Source of the DNA: Actinobacillus genomosp. 1
GTDB lineage: Bacteria; Pseudomonadota; Gammaproteobacteria; Enterobacterales; Pasteurellaceae
Direction of reading: 5' to 3'
Assembly: GCF_029774175.1 (NCBI RefSeq)
Contig: NZ_CP103834.1
Coordinates: 6,001-70,000 of the forward strand
Length of the DNA stretch: 64,000 nt
The notes below the pieces were generated by a model. That model had not been told where the DNA came from, ran no database searches, and saw only the letters and a list, made by a program, of their open reading frames with translations. Both the position numbers and the translations under genes were made by a program. Positions within the stretch are counted from its first letter, which is position 1. Every line of letters begins with the position of its first letter. Of the stretch, positions 45,810-54,325 are shown one piece after another.

Positions 45810-46127
45810 TTTGTCCGATTTTTTTAAGAAAATTCTATTAATTATACGGTTATCAACAAAAAATGAAAAGTCAATGAAACGCAAAACTCGTTATTTTGCA
45901 TCTAGAATTAAACCTAAAATATTTTTGTTATAGCGTTTTACTGAGAGATTACACTTTTGAATCTGTATTTCTCATTTATCACAAAGAATTATCTTTGTCT
46001 TATATAAAGTATAGAATATAAAAATATGCTGAAAAATAGCGCATCCATATGATATTTTTTAGATAAATCAATACTCAAATGCTACATTTTGTTTTATCAT
46101 ACCAAAAGTTATTTTGAGGAAAAAACT
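45810..46127. promoter_or_regulatory. ribF-nadR divergent intergenic region with a palindrome
   Basis: This 318-base AT-rich gap carries no gene I can support. ACAAAGA-ATTA-TCTTTGT at 45981-45998 is a perfect 7-4-7 inverted repeat, with TATATAAAG just after it (46001-46009) as possible -10 material for nadR. The palindrome is about 130 bases upstream of the nadR ATG and could be an operator for NadR, which has an N-terminal helix-turn-helix. Confidence 0.5.
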
Positions 46128-47408
46128 ATGACAAATTTTGCTTACCTTCAACAAAAGCGCAAACAATTAAAAATGAAAGTAAATGATGTTTGTGAGCAAG
46201 CAGGTGTGACTCGCGCATATTTTAATCAATTAGTGAGTGGAAAAATTAAGAATCCGAGTGCGAATAAATTAAAATCATTACATCAAGTGTTAAATATCGT
46301 TGAAGATATGAATCAGCGTGTCGGGATTATTTTCGGTAAATTTTACCCGGTACATACCGGTCATATTAATATGATTTATGAAGCGTTTAGTAAAGTGGAT
46401 ATTCTGCATGTTGTTGTGTGTACGGATGCGGAACGCGATTTACAGCTTTTTAAAGACAGCAAAATGAAACGTATGCCGACCAATGAAGACAGACTTCGTT
46501 GGATGCAGCAAATCTTCAAATATCAACAAAAGCAAATTTTTATTCATCATCTCAAAGAAGACGGTATCCCAAGCTATCCGAACGGCTGGCAAGGTTGGGC
46601 GGATCGCGTAAAAGAATTATTCAATGATAAGAATATTCGTCCGTCGGTCGTATTCAGCAGTGAAGTACAAGATAAAGAACCCTATGAAAGATATTTGGGC
46701 TTGGAAGTATATCTTGTTGATCCTAAACGAGAGTCTTTCGATGTATCTGCGACAAAAATCCGTAATAATCCGTTCCAATATTGGCGTTTTATCCCTAAAG
46801 AAGTTCGTCCTTTCTTCGTAAAAACGATCGCTATTCTCGGTGGTGAAAGTAGCGGTAAATCGGTGTTAGTCAGCAAACTTGCTAATGTATTTAATACCAC
46901 TTCCGCTTGGGAGTACGGACGGGAATTCGTGTTTGATCGCTTGGGCGGTAATGAGCAAGCTATGCAATATTCCGACTACCCTTTGATGGCGTTAGGTCAC
47001 CAGCGTTATATCGATTATGCGATGAAACATGCGCATAAAGTTGCTTTTATCGATACCGATTACATTACGACACAGGCATTTTGTATTCAGTATGAAGGCA
47101 AATCGCATCCTTTCTTAGATTCGATGATCAAAGAATATCCGTTTGACGTCACTATTTTACTTTCAAATAATACGAAATGGGTGGATGACGGAATGCGAAG
47201 CCTTGGATCGGTTAAGCAGCGTCAGCGTTTTCAACAATTACTGAAAAAACTGCTTGAAAAATATAATGTGCCTTATATTGAAATTGAATCGCCAAGCTAT
47301 TTGGATCGTTATAACCAAACCAAAGAAGTGGTGGAAGCGATTTTGAAAGAAGAAGAAATTCCATTGCAATTTAAGCAGTATAACCATACGACGGAAGATA
47401 AAGAATGA
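46128..47408 (+). CDS. nadR: NadR: HTH regulator / NMN adenylyltransferase / ribosylnicotinamide kinase
   Basis: NadR phosphorylates nicotinamide riboside to NMN and adenylates NMN to NAD, the main NAD route in many Pasteurellaceae. From ATG 46128, preceded by GAGGA at 46116, it has 426 residues. There is an Xre-like helix-turn-helix (about 1-57), the adenylyltransferase GKFYPVHTGH (70-79), and the kinase P-loop GGESSGKS with DTDYITTQAF. The HTH looks intact, so a DNA-binding role is possible; a palindrome lies upstream. The last four bases overlap the next gene. Confidence 0.95.
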   Translation: MTNFAYLQQKRKQLKMKVNDVCEQAGVTRAYFNQLVSGKIKNPSANKLKSLHQVLNIVEDMNQRVGIIFGKFYPVHTGHINMIYEAFSKVDILHVVVCTDAERDLQLFKDSKMKRMPTNEDRLRWMQQIFKYQQKQIFIHHLKEDGIPSYPNGWQGWADRVKELFNDKNIRPSVVFSSEVQDKEPYERYLGLEVYLVDPKRESFDVSATKIRNNPFQYWRFIPKEVRPFFVKTIAILGGESSGKSVLVSKLANVFNTTSAWEYGREFVFDRLGGNEQAMQYSDYPLMALGHQRYIDYAMKHAHKVAFIDTDYITTQAFCIQYEGKSHPFLDSMIKEYPFDVTILLSNNTKWVDDGMRSLGSVKQRQRFQQLLKKLLEKYNVPYIEIESPSYLDRYNQTKEVVEAILKEEEIPLQFKQYNHTTEDKE

Positions 47409-48103
47409 TACTTTTTGCGGGCGATCCTCATGGTAGTTATCAGCATCTTTATCCTGTACTACAGGAATATAAAGGTGAGGAAATCGCATTGGTCATTTTA
47501 GGCGATCTGCAACTCACAACGCCGCATGAGCTGGATAAACTTGCTCAATATTGCGATATTTGGTTTATTCACGGAAATCACGACAGTAAAACCGTTGCCG
47601 CATTTGACTCGATTTGGAACAGCGAATGGAAAACGCGCAGTTTACACGGCAGAGTTGTGGATATTCAAGGGGTGAAGATCGCCGGATTAGGCGGTGTGTT
47701 TCGAGGGCATATTTGGATGCCGCCGAATCGTCCTATGTTTTTTGACCCGATCCATTATTGCCAATATTGTCCGCAAGAACGTATCTGGCGCGGCGGTTTG
47801 CCTTTACGTCACAGAACGTCGATTTTTCCATCGGATGTTGAAATTTTAGAAGAATTACAGGCGGATATTTTAATTACTCATGAAGCCCCTCGCCCGCATC
47901 CGCAGGGGTTTGCCGTGATTAATCAATTGGCGAAAAAAATGGGCGTTACTAAAATTTTTCATGGACATCATCATGATAATTTTGACTACCGTCCGATAAA
48001 TCGGAATAAACATTGCGATATTTTTAATATCGGTTTTCGTAGCTTAGCGGATATTGACGGTAACTATTTAATTGTTGGTGTGGATGATCGGGATAATCGC
48101 TAA
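47405..48103 (+). CDS. Calcineurin-type metallophosphoesterase overlapping nadR
   Basis: A 232-residue cytoplasmic protein with a full metallophosphoesterase motif set: GDPHG (Asp7, His9), GDL (Asp34), GNHD (57-60), THEAP and GHHHDN near residue 190. The second motif is GDLQL rather than GDxxDRG, so it is not a PP2A-like protein phosphatase. The ATGA overlap with nadR means coupled translation and suggests work in the same pathway, perhaps on a pyridine nucleotide or a side product. The substrate is not known from sequence. Confidence 0.85.
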   Translation: MILFAGDPHGSYQHLYPVLQEYKGEEIALVILGDLQLTTPHELDKLAQYCDIWFIHGNHDSKTVAAFDSIWNSEWKTRSLHGRVVDIQGVKIAGLGGVFRGHIWMPPNRPMFFDPIHYCQYCPQERIWRGGLPLRHRTSIFPSDVEILEELQADILITHEAPRPHPQGFAVINQLAKKMGVTKIFHGHHHDNFDYRPINRNKHCDIFNIGFRSLADIDGNYLIVGVDDRDNR

Positions 48104-48275
48104 CAAATTTTTAATATAAGTATAGCAAGAGTGTAAAGATATTTGACTTAATATAACAAAAGTTGAATTAACTCTTTCTAGTAGGTCGGAAGATAGGTAA
48201 AATTGCCACAATTCTACAACAATAATTCAACAGATTGTAATAACGGATTTTTAAAATTAATAGAAGGCTTATACA

Positions 48276-48992
48276 ATGCAGAACCCACAAATCTTAATCG
48301 TTGAAGATGAACTTGTTACGCGTAATACACTCAAAAGTATATTCGAGGCGGAAGGTTATGAAGTTTTTGAAGCAACGGACGGCACGGAAATGAATGCCAT
48401 TCTTGCACAGCAAGAGATTAATCTTGTGATTATGGATATTAATCTTCCGGGAAAAAACGGTTTAATGTTGGCACGCGAGTTAAGAGAGAATACTAAAATT
48501 GCTCTGATGTTCTTAACCGGACGTGATAATGAAGTGGATAAAATTCTCGGCTTGGAAATCGGTGCGGACGATTATATCACTAAACCGTTTAACCCTCGTG
48601 AATTAACCATTCGTGCGCGTAATCTGTTACATCGTACTATGAATGAGAAAGAAAAAACGGTAAAAGATGTCGTACAAACGGATAGTTATCGTTTCAACGG
48701 CTGGGAGCTTGATGTTAATAGCCGCAGTCTAATCACACCGGAAGGTGTAGTAAATAAATTACCTCGTAGCGAATTTAGAGCATTACTCCATTTTTGTGAA
48801 AATCCGGGTAAAATTCAAACACGAGAAGATTTATTACTAAAAATGACCGGTCGTGAGCTAAAACCGCATGACCGTACTGTGGATGTGACGATTCGTCGTA
48901 TTCGTAAACACTTTGAAGATCACCCTAATACACCGGAAATCATTGTAACCATTCATGGTGAAGGTTACCGTTTTTGTGGTGAATTAGAGTAG
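48276..48992 (+). CDS. arcA: Aerobic respiration response regulator ArcA
   Basis: The OmpR-type regulator partner of the sensor kinase ArcB; phospho-ArcA represses aerobic metabolism when quinones are reduced. The 238-residue protein is very close to E. coli ArcA (ILIVEDELVTRNTLKSIFEAEGY; INLVIMDINLPGKNGL with phospho-acceptor Asp54; GADDYITKPFNPREL). A C-terminal winged helix follows (RTVDVTIRRIRKHFE, IHGEGYRFCGELE). AGAAGG precedes the ATG. arcB is not in the window. Confidence 0.98.
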   Translation: MQNPQILIVEDELVTRNTLKSIFEAEGYEVFEATDGTEMNAILAQQEINLVIMDINLPGKNGLMLARELRENTKIALMFLTGRDNEVDKILGLEIGADDYITKPFNPRELTIRARNLLHRTMNEKEKTVKDVVQTDSYRFNGWELDVNSRSLITPEGVVNKLPRSEFRALLHFCENPGKIQTREDLLLKMTGRELKPHDRTVDVTIRRIRKHFEDHPNTPEIIVTIHGEGYRFCGELE

Positions 48993-48996
48993 TCAT

Positions 48997-49018
48997 TAAA
49001 CGCCTATAAGCGTTTAGC
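48997..49018 (+). terminator. Weak hairpin terminator after arcA
   Basis: TTAAACGC-CTATAA-GCGTTTAG directly after the arcA stop, followed by a mixed T-rich stretch (CATCTTCTTTCT). It may allow read-through to the next gene, 51 bases from arcA. Confidence 0.5.
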
Positions 49019-49043
49019 ATCTTCTTTCTAAAAAGGACATTTT

Positions 49044-49562
49044 ATGAAAAATTTAACAGTTTTAGCATTAGCAGGTTTATTCTCTGCGTCAGCATTTGCC
49101 GCACCGGTCGGAAATACTTTTACCGGCGTAGGTGTAGGCGTTGATCTCACTACCGTAAAATATAAAGTGGACGGCGTGAAAGGTAAACAATCAACCGGCC
49201 CTGCGTTAGTCGTAGATTACGGTATGGATTACGGTGACAATTTTGTCGGTGTTGTACAAGGTAAAGTAAAAGTAGGCAGTACAAAAGTATTTAGCGATGT
49301 AAAACAAAAAACTAAATATACTGTCGCTTATCAACAAGGTTATCGTGTAGCTTCTGATTTACTTCCGTATGTCAAAGTTGATGTGGCGCAAAGTAAAGTC
49401 GGCAATACCAATTTCCGTGGTTACGGTTACGGTGCCGGTGCTAAATATGCCGTATCAAGTAATGTAGAAGTGGGTGCGGAATATACGCGTAGCAATTTAA
49501 GAAAAAGCGGTGCTAAATTAAAAGGTAATGAATTTACTGCGAACCTAGGTTACCGTTTCTAA
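49044..49562 (+). CDS. Small outer-membrane beta-barrel protein (opacity-like)
   Basis: A 172-residue exported protein. Signal peptide MKNLTVLALAGLFSASAFA, cleavage after Ala19. The mature part alternates short strands with glycine/lysine turns (GVGVGVDLTTVKYKVDG, VADYGMDYG-type segment, YGYGAGAKYAVSSNVEVGAEYTRSNL) and ends in LGYRF, a C-terminal Phe typical of beta-barrels recognised by BamA. Length fits an eight-stranded barrel of the opacity/OmpW size class. Function unknown. AAAAGGA precedes the ATG. Confidence 0.8.
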   Translation: MKNLTVLALAGLFSASAFAAPVGNTFTGVGVGVDLTTVKYKVDGVKGKQSTGPALVVDYGMDYGDNFVGVVQGKVKVGSTKVFSDVKQKTKYTVAYQQGYRVASDLLPYVKVDVAQSKVGNTNFRGYGYGAGAKYAVSSNVEVGAEYTRSNLRKSGAKLKGNEFTANLGYRF

Positions 49563-49578
49563 TTATTTTTCCCTTATG

Positions 49579-49631
49579 ACAAGCGGTCGTTTCTTGCAAA
49601 AAATTTGCGAAAAACGACCGCTTATTTTTTT
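49579..49631. terminator. Inverted USS pair, bidirectional terminator
   Basis: AAGCGGTCGTTT (49581-49592) pairs perfectly with AAACGACCGCTT (49612-49623); inner GCAAAAAATTTGC extends it, and ATTTTTTT follows. It lies between the convergent barrel-protein gene and kdsC. Confidence 0.88.
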
Positions 49632-49645
49632 ATTAATGCTTTATT

Positions 49646-50182
49646 TTACTGAGCCATTTTTTCAGCTACGGTTAGAAAGCCGTCTGCAGTCGCATAGATT
49701 TCTTCAAAGCCTTGCGCCTGTAAAATCCGGTCGGACACTTCACGAAATGCGCCTTCTCCACCTGCCTTTTCTAATATCCAATCCGCTTTTGCTTTCACAT
49801 AATCGTGCGCATTACGGGTAGCAATTGCCAGTCCGCAAACCTCAAATGCCGGTAAGTCTAACGTATCATCGCCGATAAAAGCGGTCTGTTCCGCAGTTAC
49901 GCCGGCTTCTCTCATCAATTCAAAACACGCGGAACGTTTTTCCATTTTGCCTAATTTAAACAGAGGCACTTTCAGTACATCAATACGTTTACGCAACAAT
50001 GCCGAATCGCCGCCGGATAAAATTGCAACTTGGATTCCACAGGTTTGCAGCATTTTCATCCCTAAGCCGTCATGGACGTGGAAGCGTTTCATTACTTCGC
50101 CTTCCGCAGTGTAATACATACCACCGTCGGTAAGCACACCGTCCACATCGGTAATCACTAATTTAATCTTAGTTAAATCCAT
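49646..50182 (-). CDS. kdsC: 3-deoxy-D-manno-octulosonate 8-phosphate phosphatase
   Basis: A HAD-superfamily phosphatase that makes free Kdo for the LPS inner core. From ATG 50182, preceded by GAGGAA at 50191-50196, it has 178 residues; a TTG five codons upstream overlaps that ribosome site and is unlikely. The nucleophile motif is VITDVDGVLTDG (Asp12, Asp14), followed by FIGDDTLDLPAF (Mg site). As in the tetrameric C0 HAD group, there is no cap domain. It ends near a USS terminator shared with the convergent barrel gene. Confidence 0.95.
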   Translation of the reverse strand: MDLTKIKLVITDVDGVLTDGGMYYTAEGEVMKRFHVHDGLGMKMLQTCGIQVAILSGGDSALLRKRIDVLKVPLFKLGKMEKRSACFELMREAGVTAEQTAFIGDDTLDLPAFEVCGLAIATRNAHDYVKAKADWILEKAGGEGAFREVSDRILQAQGFEEIYATADGFLTVAEKMAQ

Positions 50183-50236
50183 TATTCTGTTCCTCAATAT
50201 GCTATGATTTATCCATTATAGTTTTTGGAGTAAAAA

Positions 50237-50932
50237 ATGTCGATTTCTCAAAATTTATCTGAAATTAAGCAGCAAATTAAGCAAATTTCCCAACAATGCG
50301 GGCGAGATAATGTTCGTTTACTGGCCGTTTCTAAAACCAAACCGGTTGAAGCGATTGAAGAGGCGATTGCCGCTGGACAAACTGCCTTCGGCGAAAACTA
50401 TGTGCAAGAGGGTGTAGAAAAAATTGCTTATTTTGCCCAACAGCCGAATTTAGAATGGCATTTTATCGGACCGTTACAGTCGAATAAAACTCGTTTAGTG
50501 GCGGAAAATTTTGACTGGATTCAAACGGTAGATCGCTTAAAAATTGCCGAACGCTTGAGTGCGCAGCGTCCGGCAAATAAAGCACCGCTCAATGTGCTGA
50601 TTCAGATTAATATTAGTGATGAAGCATCTAAATCCGGTATTCAGCCGGAAGAATTGGATGAGTTGGCAAAAGCGATGAGCCAATTACCGAATTTACGTTT
50701 GCGTGGTTTGATGGCGATTCCGAAGCCGGAAAGTGAGCCGGAGCAGCAAAAAATCGCATTGCGTAAAATGCAGCAACTTTTTGACCGCTTGCAAGCCGAG
50801 TTTGAAGGGATTGATACGCTTTCAATGGGAATGTCCGATGATATGGCGGCGGCGATTGAGTGCGGTTCGACGATGGTGCGTATCGGCACAGCGATTTTCG
50901 GCGCACGAGATTACTCGGTTAAAAATAGTTAA
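50237..50932 (+). CDS. yggS: YggS/PLPBP-family pyridoxal-phosphate-binding protein
   Basis: A 231-residue TIM-barrel protein homologous to the N-terminal domain of alanine racemase. The PLP lysine lies in LLAVSKTKPVEAI near residue 36. Other family blocks are FGENYVQEG, WHFIGPLQSNKTR, MSMGMSDDM-type (LSMGMSDDMAAAIECGSTMVRIGTAIFG). The family keeps vitamin B6 and amino-acid pools balanced and has no confirmed enzyme activity. TTTGGAG precedes the ATG. It is divergent from kdsC. Confidence 0.95.
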   Translation: MSISQNLSEIKQQIKQISQQCGRDNVRLLAVSKTKPVEAIEEAIAAGQTAFGENYVQEGVEKIAYFAQQPNLEWHFIGPLQSNKTRLVAENFDWIQTVDRLKIAERLSAQRPANKAPLNVLIQINISDEASKSGIQPEELDELAKAMSQLPNLRLRGLMAIPKPESEPEQQKIALRKMQQLFDRLQAEFEGIDTLSMGMSDDMAAAIECGSTMVRIGTAIFGARDYSVKNS

Positions 50933-50992
50933 TTTGCAAAAAATTTAGTAAATCGGACCGCTTAAATCATAGCCAATAAATAAAAATTTCTG

Positions 50993-51035
50993 TATAATCT
51001 CGCCCCTTGATGAATTGTGATCTTGATCACATTAG
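50993..51035 (+). promoter_or_regulatory. typA promoter with a CRP-type palindrome downstream
   Basis: TATAAT at 50993-50998 is a good -10 hexamer, though the -35 is poor, placing a transcript start near 51005. TGTGATCTTGATCACA at 51016-51031 is a perfect TGTGA-N6-TCACA CRP site. Centred near +18, it would lie in the early transcribed region, where binding would more likely block than activate. Confidence 0.6.
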
Positions 51036-51123
51036 ATCACGTGTAAAGGGGCGATTCCCTTCAATAAAGATTTCCACGGTGTGTATAAACGCACCCTATA
51101 TTCAACTCAATAAAGACATTTCA

Positions 51124-52971
51124 ATGCAAAATTTAGATATTAATAAATTGCGTAATATCGCAATTATCGCGCACGTTGACCACGGTAAAACAACGCTTGT
51201 AGATAAACTTTTACAACAATCAGGCACATTAGGCGAAACGCGTGGTGACGCAGACGAGCGTGTCATGGACTCAAACGATCTTGAAAAAGAACGTGGTATT
51301 ACCATTCTTGCAAAAAATACAGCGATTAACTGGAACGATTATCGTATCAACATCGTAGATACACCGGGACACGCGGACTTCGGCGGTGAAGTAGAACGTG
51401 TGCTTTCAATGGTTGATTCTGTGTTATTAGTGGTAGATGCGTTTGACGGCCCAATGCCGCAAACACGTTTCGTAACCCAAAAAGCATTTGCGCACGGTTT
51501 AAAACCGATCGTAGTTATTAATAAAGTGGACCGTCCGGGTGCACGTCCCGACTGGGTTGTGGATCAAGTATTCGATTTATTCGTAAACTTAGGCGCAACT
51601 GACGAGCAATTAGATTTCCCAATTATTTATGCATCGGCATTAATGGGTGTTGCCGGTTTAGAACACGAAGAGCTTGCGGAAGATATGACTCCGTTATTCC
51701 AAGCGATCGTTGATCACGTTGAACCGCCGAAAGTGGAATTAAACGCACCGTTCCAAATGCAAATTTCACAATTAGATTACAACAACTATGTAGGCGTAAT
51801 CGGTATCGGCCGTATCAAACGCGGTTCAATCAAACCGAACCAAACGGTTACCGTGATCGATTCTGAAGGCAAAACCCGTAACGGTAAAGTGGGTCAAGTA
51901 TTAGGTCACTTAGGTTTACAACGTTATGAAGCAACCGAAGCATTTGCCGGCGACATCATTGCAATCACCGGTTTAGGCGAATTAAATATTTCAGATACGA
52001 TTTGTGATATTAACAACGTAGAAGCATTACCGGCATTAACCGTTGATGAACCTACTGTCACGATGTTCTTCTGCGTGAATACTTCTCCGTTCTGCGGTCA
52101 AGAAGGTAAATTTGTGACATCACGTCAAATCCTTGAGCGTTTAAACAAAGAATTAGTCCATAACGTAGCATTACGTGTAGAAGAAACGCCAAATCCGGAT
52201 GAGTTCCGTGTATCCGGTCGTGGTGAGTTACACTTATCGGTATTAATCGAAAATATGCGTCGTGAAGGTTACGAATTAGCGGTATCACGTCCGAAAGTAA
52301 TCTACAAAGAAGAAAACGGTAAAAAACAAGAGCCGTTTGAACAAGTAACCATTGATATCGAAGAGCAGCACCAAGGTGCGGTAATGGAAGCATTAGGTAC
52401 TCGTAAAGGTGAAGTGAAAGATATGATTCCGGACGGTAAAGGTCGTACCCGTTTAGAATACGTGATCCCAAGCCGCGGTTTAATCGGCTTCCGTAACGAA
52501 TTTATGACGATGACATCTGGTACCGGCTTACTTTACTCAAGTTTCAGCCACTATGATGACGTAAAACCGGGTGAAATCGGTCAGCGTAAAAACGGTGTGT
52601 TAATTTCTAATGCAACCGGTAAAGCATTGGCTTACGCATTATTCGGTTTACAAGAACGCGGTAAATTAATGATCGATCACGGTGTGGATGTTTACGAAGG
52701 TCAAATTATCGGTATTCACAGCCGTGGTAACGACTTAACCGTAAACTGCTTACAAGGTAAAAAATTAACCAATATGCGTGCGTCAGGTAAAGATGATGCA
52801 ATCGTATTAACGACACCGGTAAAAATGACGTTAGAACAAGCGTTAGAATTTATCGATGATGACGAGTTAGTCGAAGTAACACCACAATCAATTCGTGTTC
52901 GTAAACGTTTATTAACCGAAAATGATCGTAAACGTGCGGGTCGTACCACAACAAGTACCAGCACGAAATAA
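51124..52971 (+). CDS. typA: Ribosome-binding translational GTPase TypA/BipA
   Basis: BipA is an EF-G-like GTPase that helps 50S assembly, especially in the cold and under stress. I start at ATG 51124 (MQNLDINKLRNIAIIAHVDHGKTT), as BipA begins close to the G1 motif; the open frame reaches 51007 but crosses the putative promoter leader. This gives 615 residues (E. coli 607). Motifs are AHVDHGKTT (G1), RGITI (switch I), DTPGHADFGGEV (G3) and NKVDRPGARP (G4), with a C-terminal domain unique to BipA. The Shine-Dalgarno is weak. Confidence 0.96.
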   Translation: MQNLDINKLRNIAIIAHVDHGKTTLVDKLLQQSGTLGETRGDADERVMDSNDLEKERGITILAKNTAINWNDYRINIVDTPGHADFGGEVERVLSMVDSVLLVVDAFDGPMPQTRFVTQKAFAHGLKPIVVINKVDRPGARPDWVVDQVFDLFVNLGATDEQLDFPIIYASALMGVAGLEHEELAEDMTPLFQAIVDHVEPPKVELNAPFQMQISQLDYNNYVGVIGIGRIKRGSIKPNQTVTVIDSEGKTRNGKVGQVLGHLGLQRYEATEAFAGDIIAITGLGELNISDTICDINNVEALPALTVDEPTVTMFFCVNTSPFCGQEGKFVTSRQILERLNKELVHNVALRVEETPNPDEFRVSGRGELHLSVLIENMRREGYELAVSRPKVIYKEENGKKQEPFEQVTIDIEEQHQGAVMEALGTRKGEVKDMIPDGKGRTRLEYVIPSRGLIGFRNEFMTMTSGTGLLYSSFSHYDDVKPGEIGQRKNGVLISNATGKALAYALFGLQERGKLMIDHGVDVYEGQIIGIHSRGNDLTVNCLQGKKLTNMRASGKDDAIVLTTPVKMTLEQALEFIDDDELVEVTPQSIRVRKRLLTENDRKRAGRTTTSTSTK

Positions 52972-52989
52972 TTTGTATTAGTTTAATGA

Positions 52990-53029
52990 AATGCTCGCTG
53001 CTATTACCTAGCAAGCGGGCATTTTTTTA
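52990..53029 (+). terminator. Intrinsic terminator after typA
   Basis: ATGCTCGCTGCT pairs imperfectly with AGCAAGCGGGCAT around an 8-base loop, followed by TTTTTTT (53022-53028). Confidence 0.8.
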
Positions 53030-53129
53030 GGATTTTTTGCAAAAAGCTGATAGAATTTGACCGCTTACCAGTCTGTCGAAACTGGCATTTGCCACTGAAT
53101 AATTAGCTCAATTTTATAAGGAATGAATT

Positions 53130-53393
53130 ATGTTCGTAGAAATTTATGGTCGTATGACTTGCCCATACTGCACACGTGCAAAAGCGTTAGCGGAAAAAAT
53201 GAAAGGCGAATTAGCTGATTTCGATTTTAAATTTATCGATATGATTGCCGAAGGTATTTCAAAAGAAGATTTAGAACCGCGTGTCGGCAAACCGGTTGCA
53301 ACTGTGCCGCAAATTTTCTTAGATAACGTTCACGTTGGCGGTTGTACTGATTTCCAAGCGTTAGTGAAAGAAAAATTCGGGATTGAAGTTTAA
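53130..53393 (+). CDS. grxA: Glutaredoxin 1
   Basis: A small dithiol glutaredoxin that reduces ribonucleotide reductase and protein disulfides with glutathione. The 87-residue protein has the active site CPYC (Cys11, Cys14), the cis-Pro loop TVPQIFLDNVHVGG and the glutathione-contact GGCTDF. Like E. coli GrxA (85 residues) it has the KEDLEPRVGKPV segment. AAGGAA precedes the ATG. A bidirectional terminator follows. Confidence 0.95.
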   Translation: MFVEIYGRMTCPYCTRAKALAEKMKGELADFDFKFIDMIAEGISKEDLEPRVGKPVATVPQIFLDNVHVGGCTDFQALVKEKFGIEV

Positions 53394-53413
53394 TTACTAA
53401 TCATTAGAAACAA

Positions 53414-53448
53414 AAACGGCACAAGTATTTAATTTACTTGTGCCGTTT
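53414..53448. terminator. Bidirectional terminator between grxA and rph
   Basis: AAACGGCACAAGTA (53414-53427) and TACTTGTGCCGTTT (53435-53448) form a perfect 14-bp stem between convergent genes. Confidence 0.9.
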
Positions 53449-53451
53449 AGT

Positions 53452-54168
53452 TTATAGGCCTAACGCTTTACGTTGAGCATCTAACAATTGATTAATGCCT
53501 TGATGAGCAAGGTCAAGTAATTGTAACAATTCCATATGTGAGAACGGCTCGCCTTCCGCAGTGCCTTGCACTTCGACTAATCTGCCGTCTTCGACCATCA
53601 CCACGTTCATATCCGTTTCGGCATTTGAGTCTTCAACATATTCCAAATCACATACCGCATTACCATCCACGATACCGACAGAAATTGCTGCCACTAAACC
53701 TTTCATCGGATTTTCTTTCAGTACGCCGTCAGCGACTAATTTACTCATCGCATCGTGTAAAGCCACACACGCACCGGTAATTGCCGCCGTACGAGTACCT
53801 CCATCTGCTTGAATCACATCACAATCAACCGTAACCGTACGTTCGCCAAGTGCTTTTAAATCGACTACTGCACGTAATGAGCGTGCGATAAGACGTTGAA
53901 TTTCCATGGTTCTGCCGCCTTGTTTACCTTTTGCCGCTTCACGCTGCATACGGCTGTGAGTAGAGCGTGGTAACATACCGTATTCAGCGGTTACCCAGCC
54001 CTGTTGCTGACCTTTTAAAAAGCGAGGAACCGTTTCTTCCACGGTTGCATTACATAAAACTTTGGTTTCGCCGAATTCGACTAAAACGGAACCTTCCGCA
54101 TAACGAGTATAGTGACGAGTAATTTTTACCGGACGAACTTGATTCAGTTCACGATTATTTGGGCGCAT
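53452..54168 (-). CDS. rph: Ribonuclease PH
   Basis: A phosphorolytic 3'-5' exoribonuclease that trims tRNA 3' ends. The 238-residue protein carries MRPNNRELNQVRPVKITRHY at the start, VTAEYGMLPRSTHSR, the phosphate-binding TVDCDVIQADGGTRTAAITG, and CDLEYVEDSNAETDMN with the catalytic acidic residues. Full length, so unlike E. coli K-12 the gene is not frameshifted. Confidence 0.97.
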   Translation of the reverse strand: MRPNNRELNQVRPVKITRHYTRYAEGSVLVEFGETKVLCNATVEETVPRFLKGQQQGWVTAEYGMLPRSTHSRMQREAAKGKQGGRTMEIQRLIARSLRAVVDLKALGERTVTVDCDVIQADGGTRTAAITGACVALHDAMSKLVADGVLKENPMKGLVAAISVGIVDGNAVCDLEYVEDSNAETDMNVVMVEDGRLVEVQGTAEGEPFSHMELLQLLDLAHQGINQLLDAQRKALGL

Positions 54169-54325
54169 GATTTCTTCCTTTTAATAAAAAATTTTCGCCA
54201 TTTTAACAAATAAACGTACGGATAGCTTTTCATTTCTAAAAATGACCGAAAAATACGAATCTAGGAAAAATCGGGCATTTTTATTTGTGTTTATCGATTA
54301 AATGTAAGCTATTTCGCTTTCTTTA

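Noticed and set aside
50183..50197. TTG start for KdsC at 50197
   Set aside because: It overlaps the GAGGAA ribosome site that serves ATG 50182.
51012..51035. FNR site upstream of typA
   Set aside because: TTGATgaat and TTGATcac resemble FNR half-sites, but the full symmetry is that of CRP (TGTGA-N6-TCACA) and does not match TTGAT-N4-ATCAA.
51007..51123. N-terminal extension of TypA back to 51007
   Set aside because: It spans the predicted transcript start and the CRP-type site, and BipA proteins begin next to the G1 motif.
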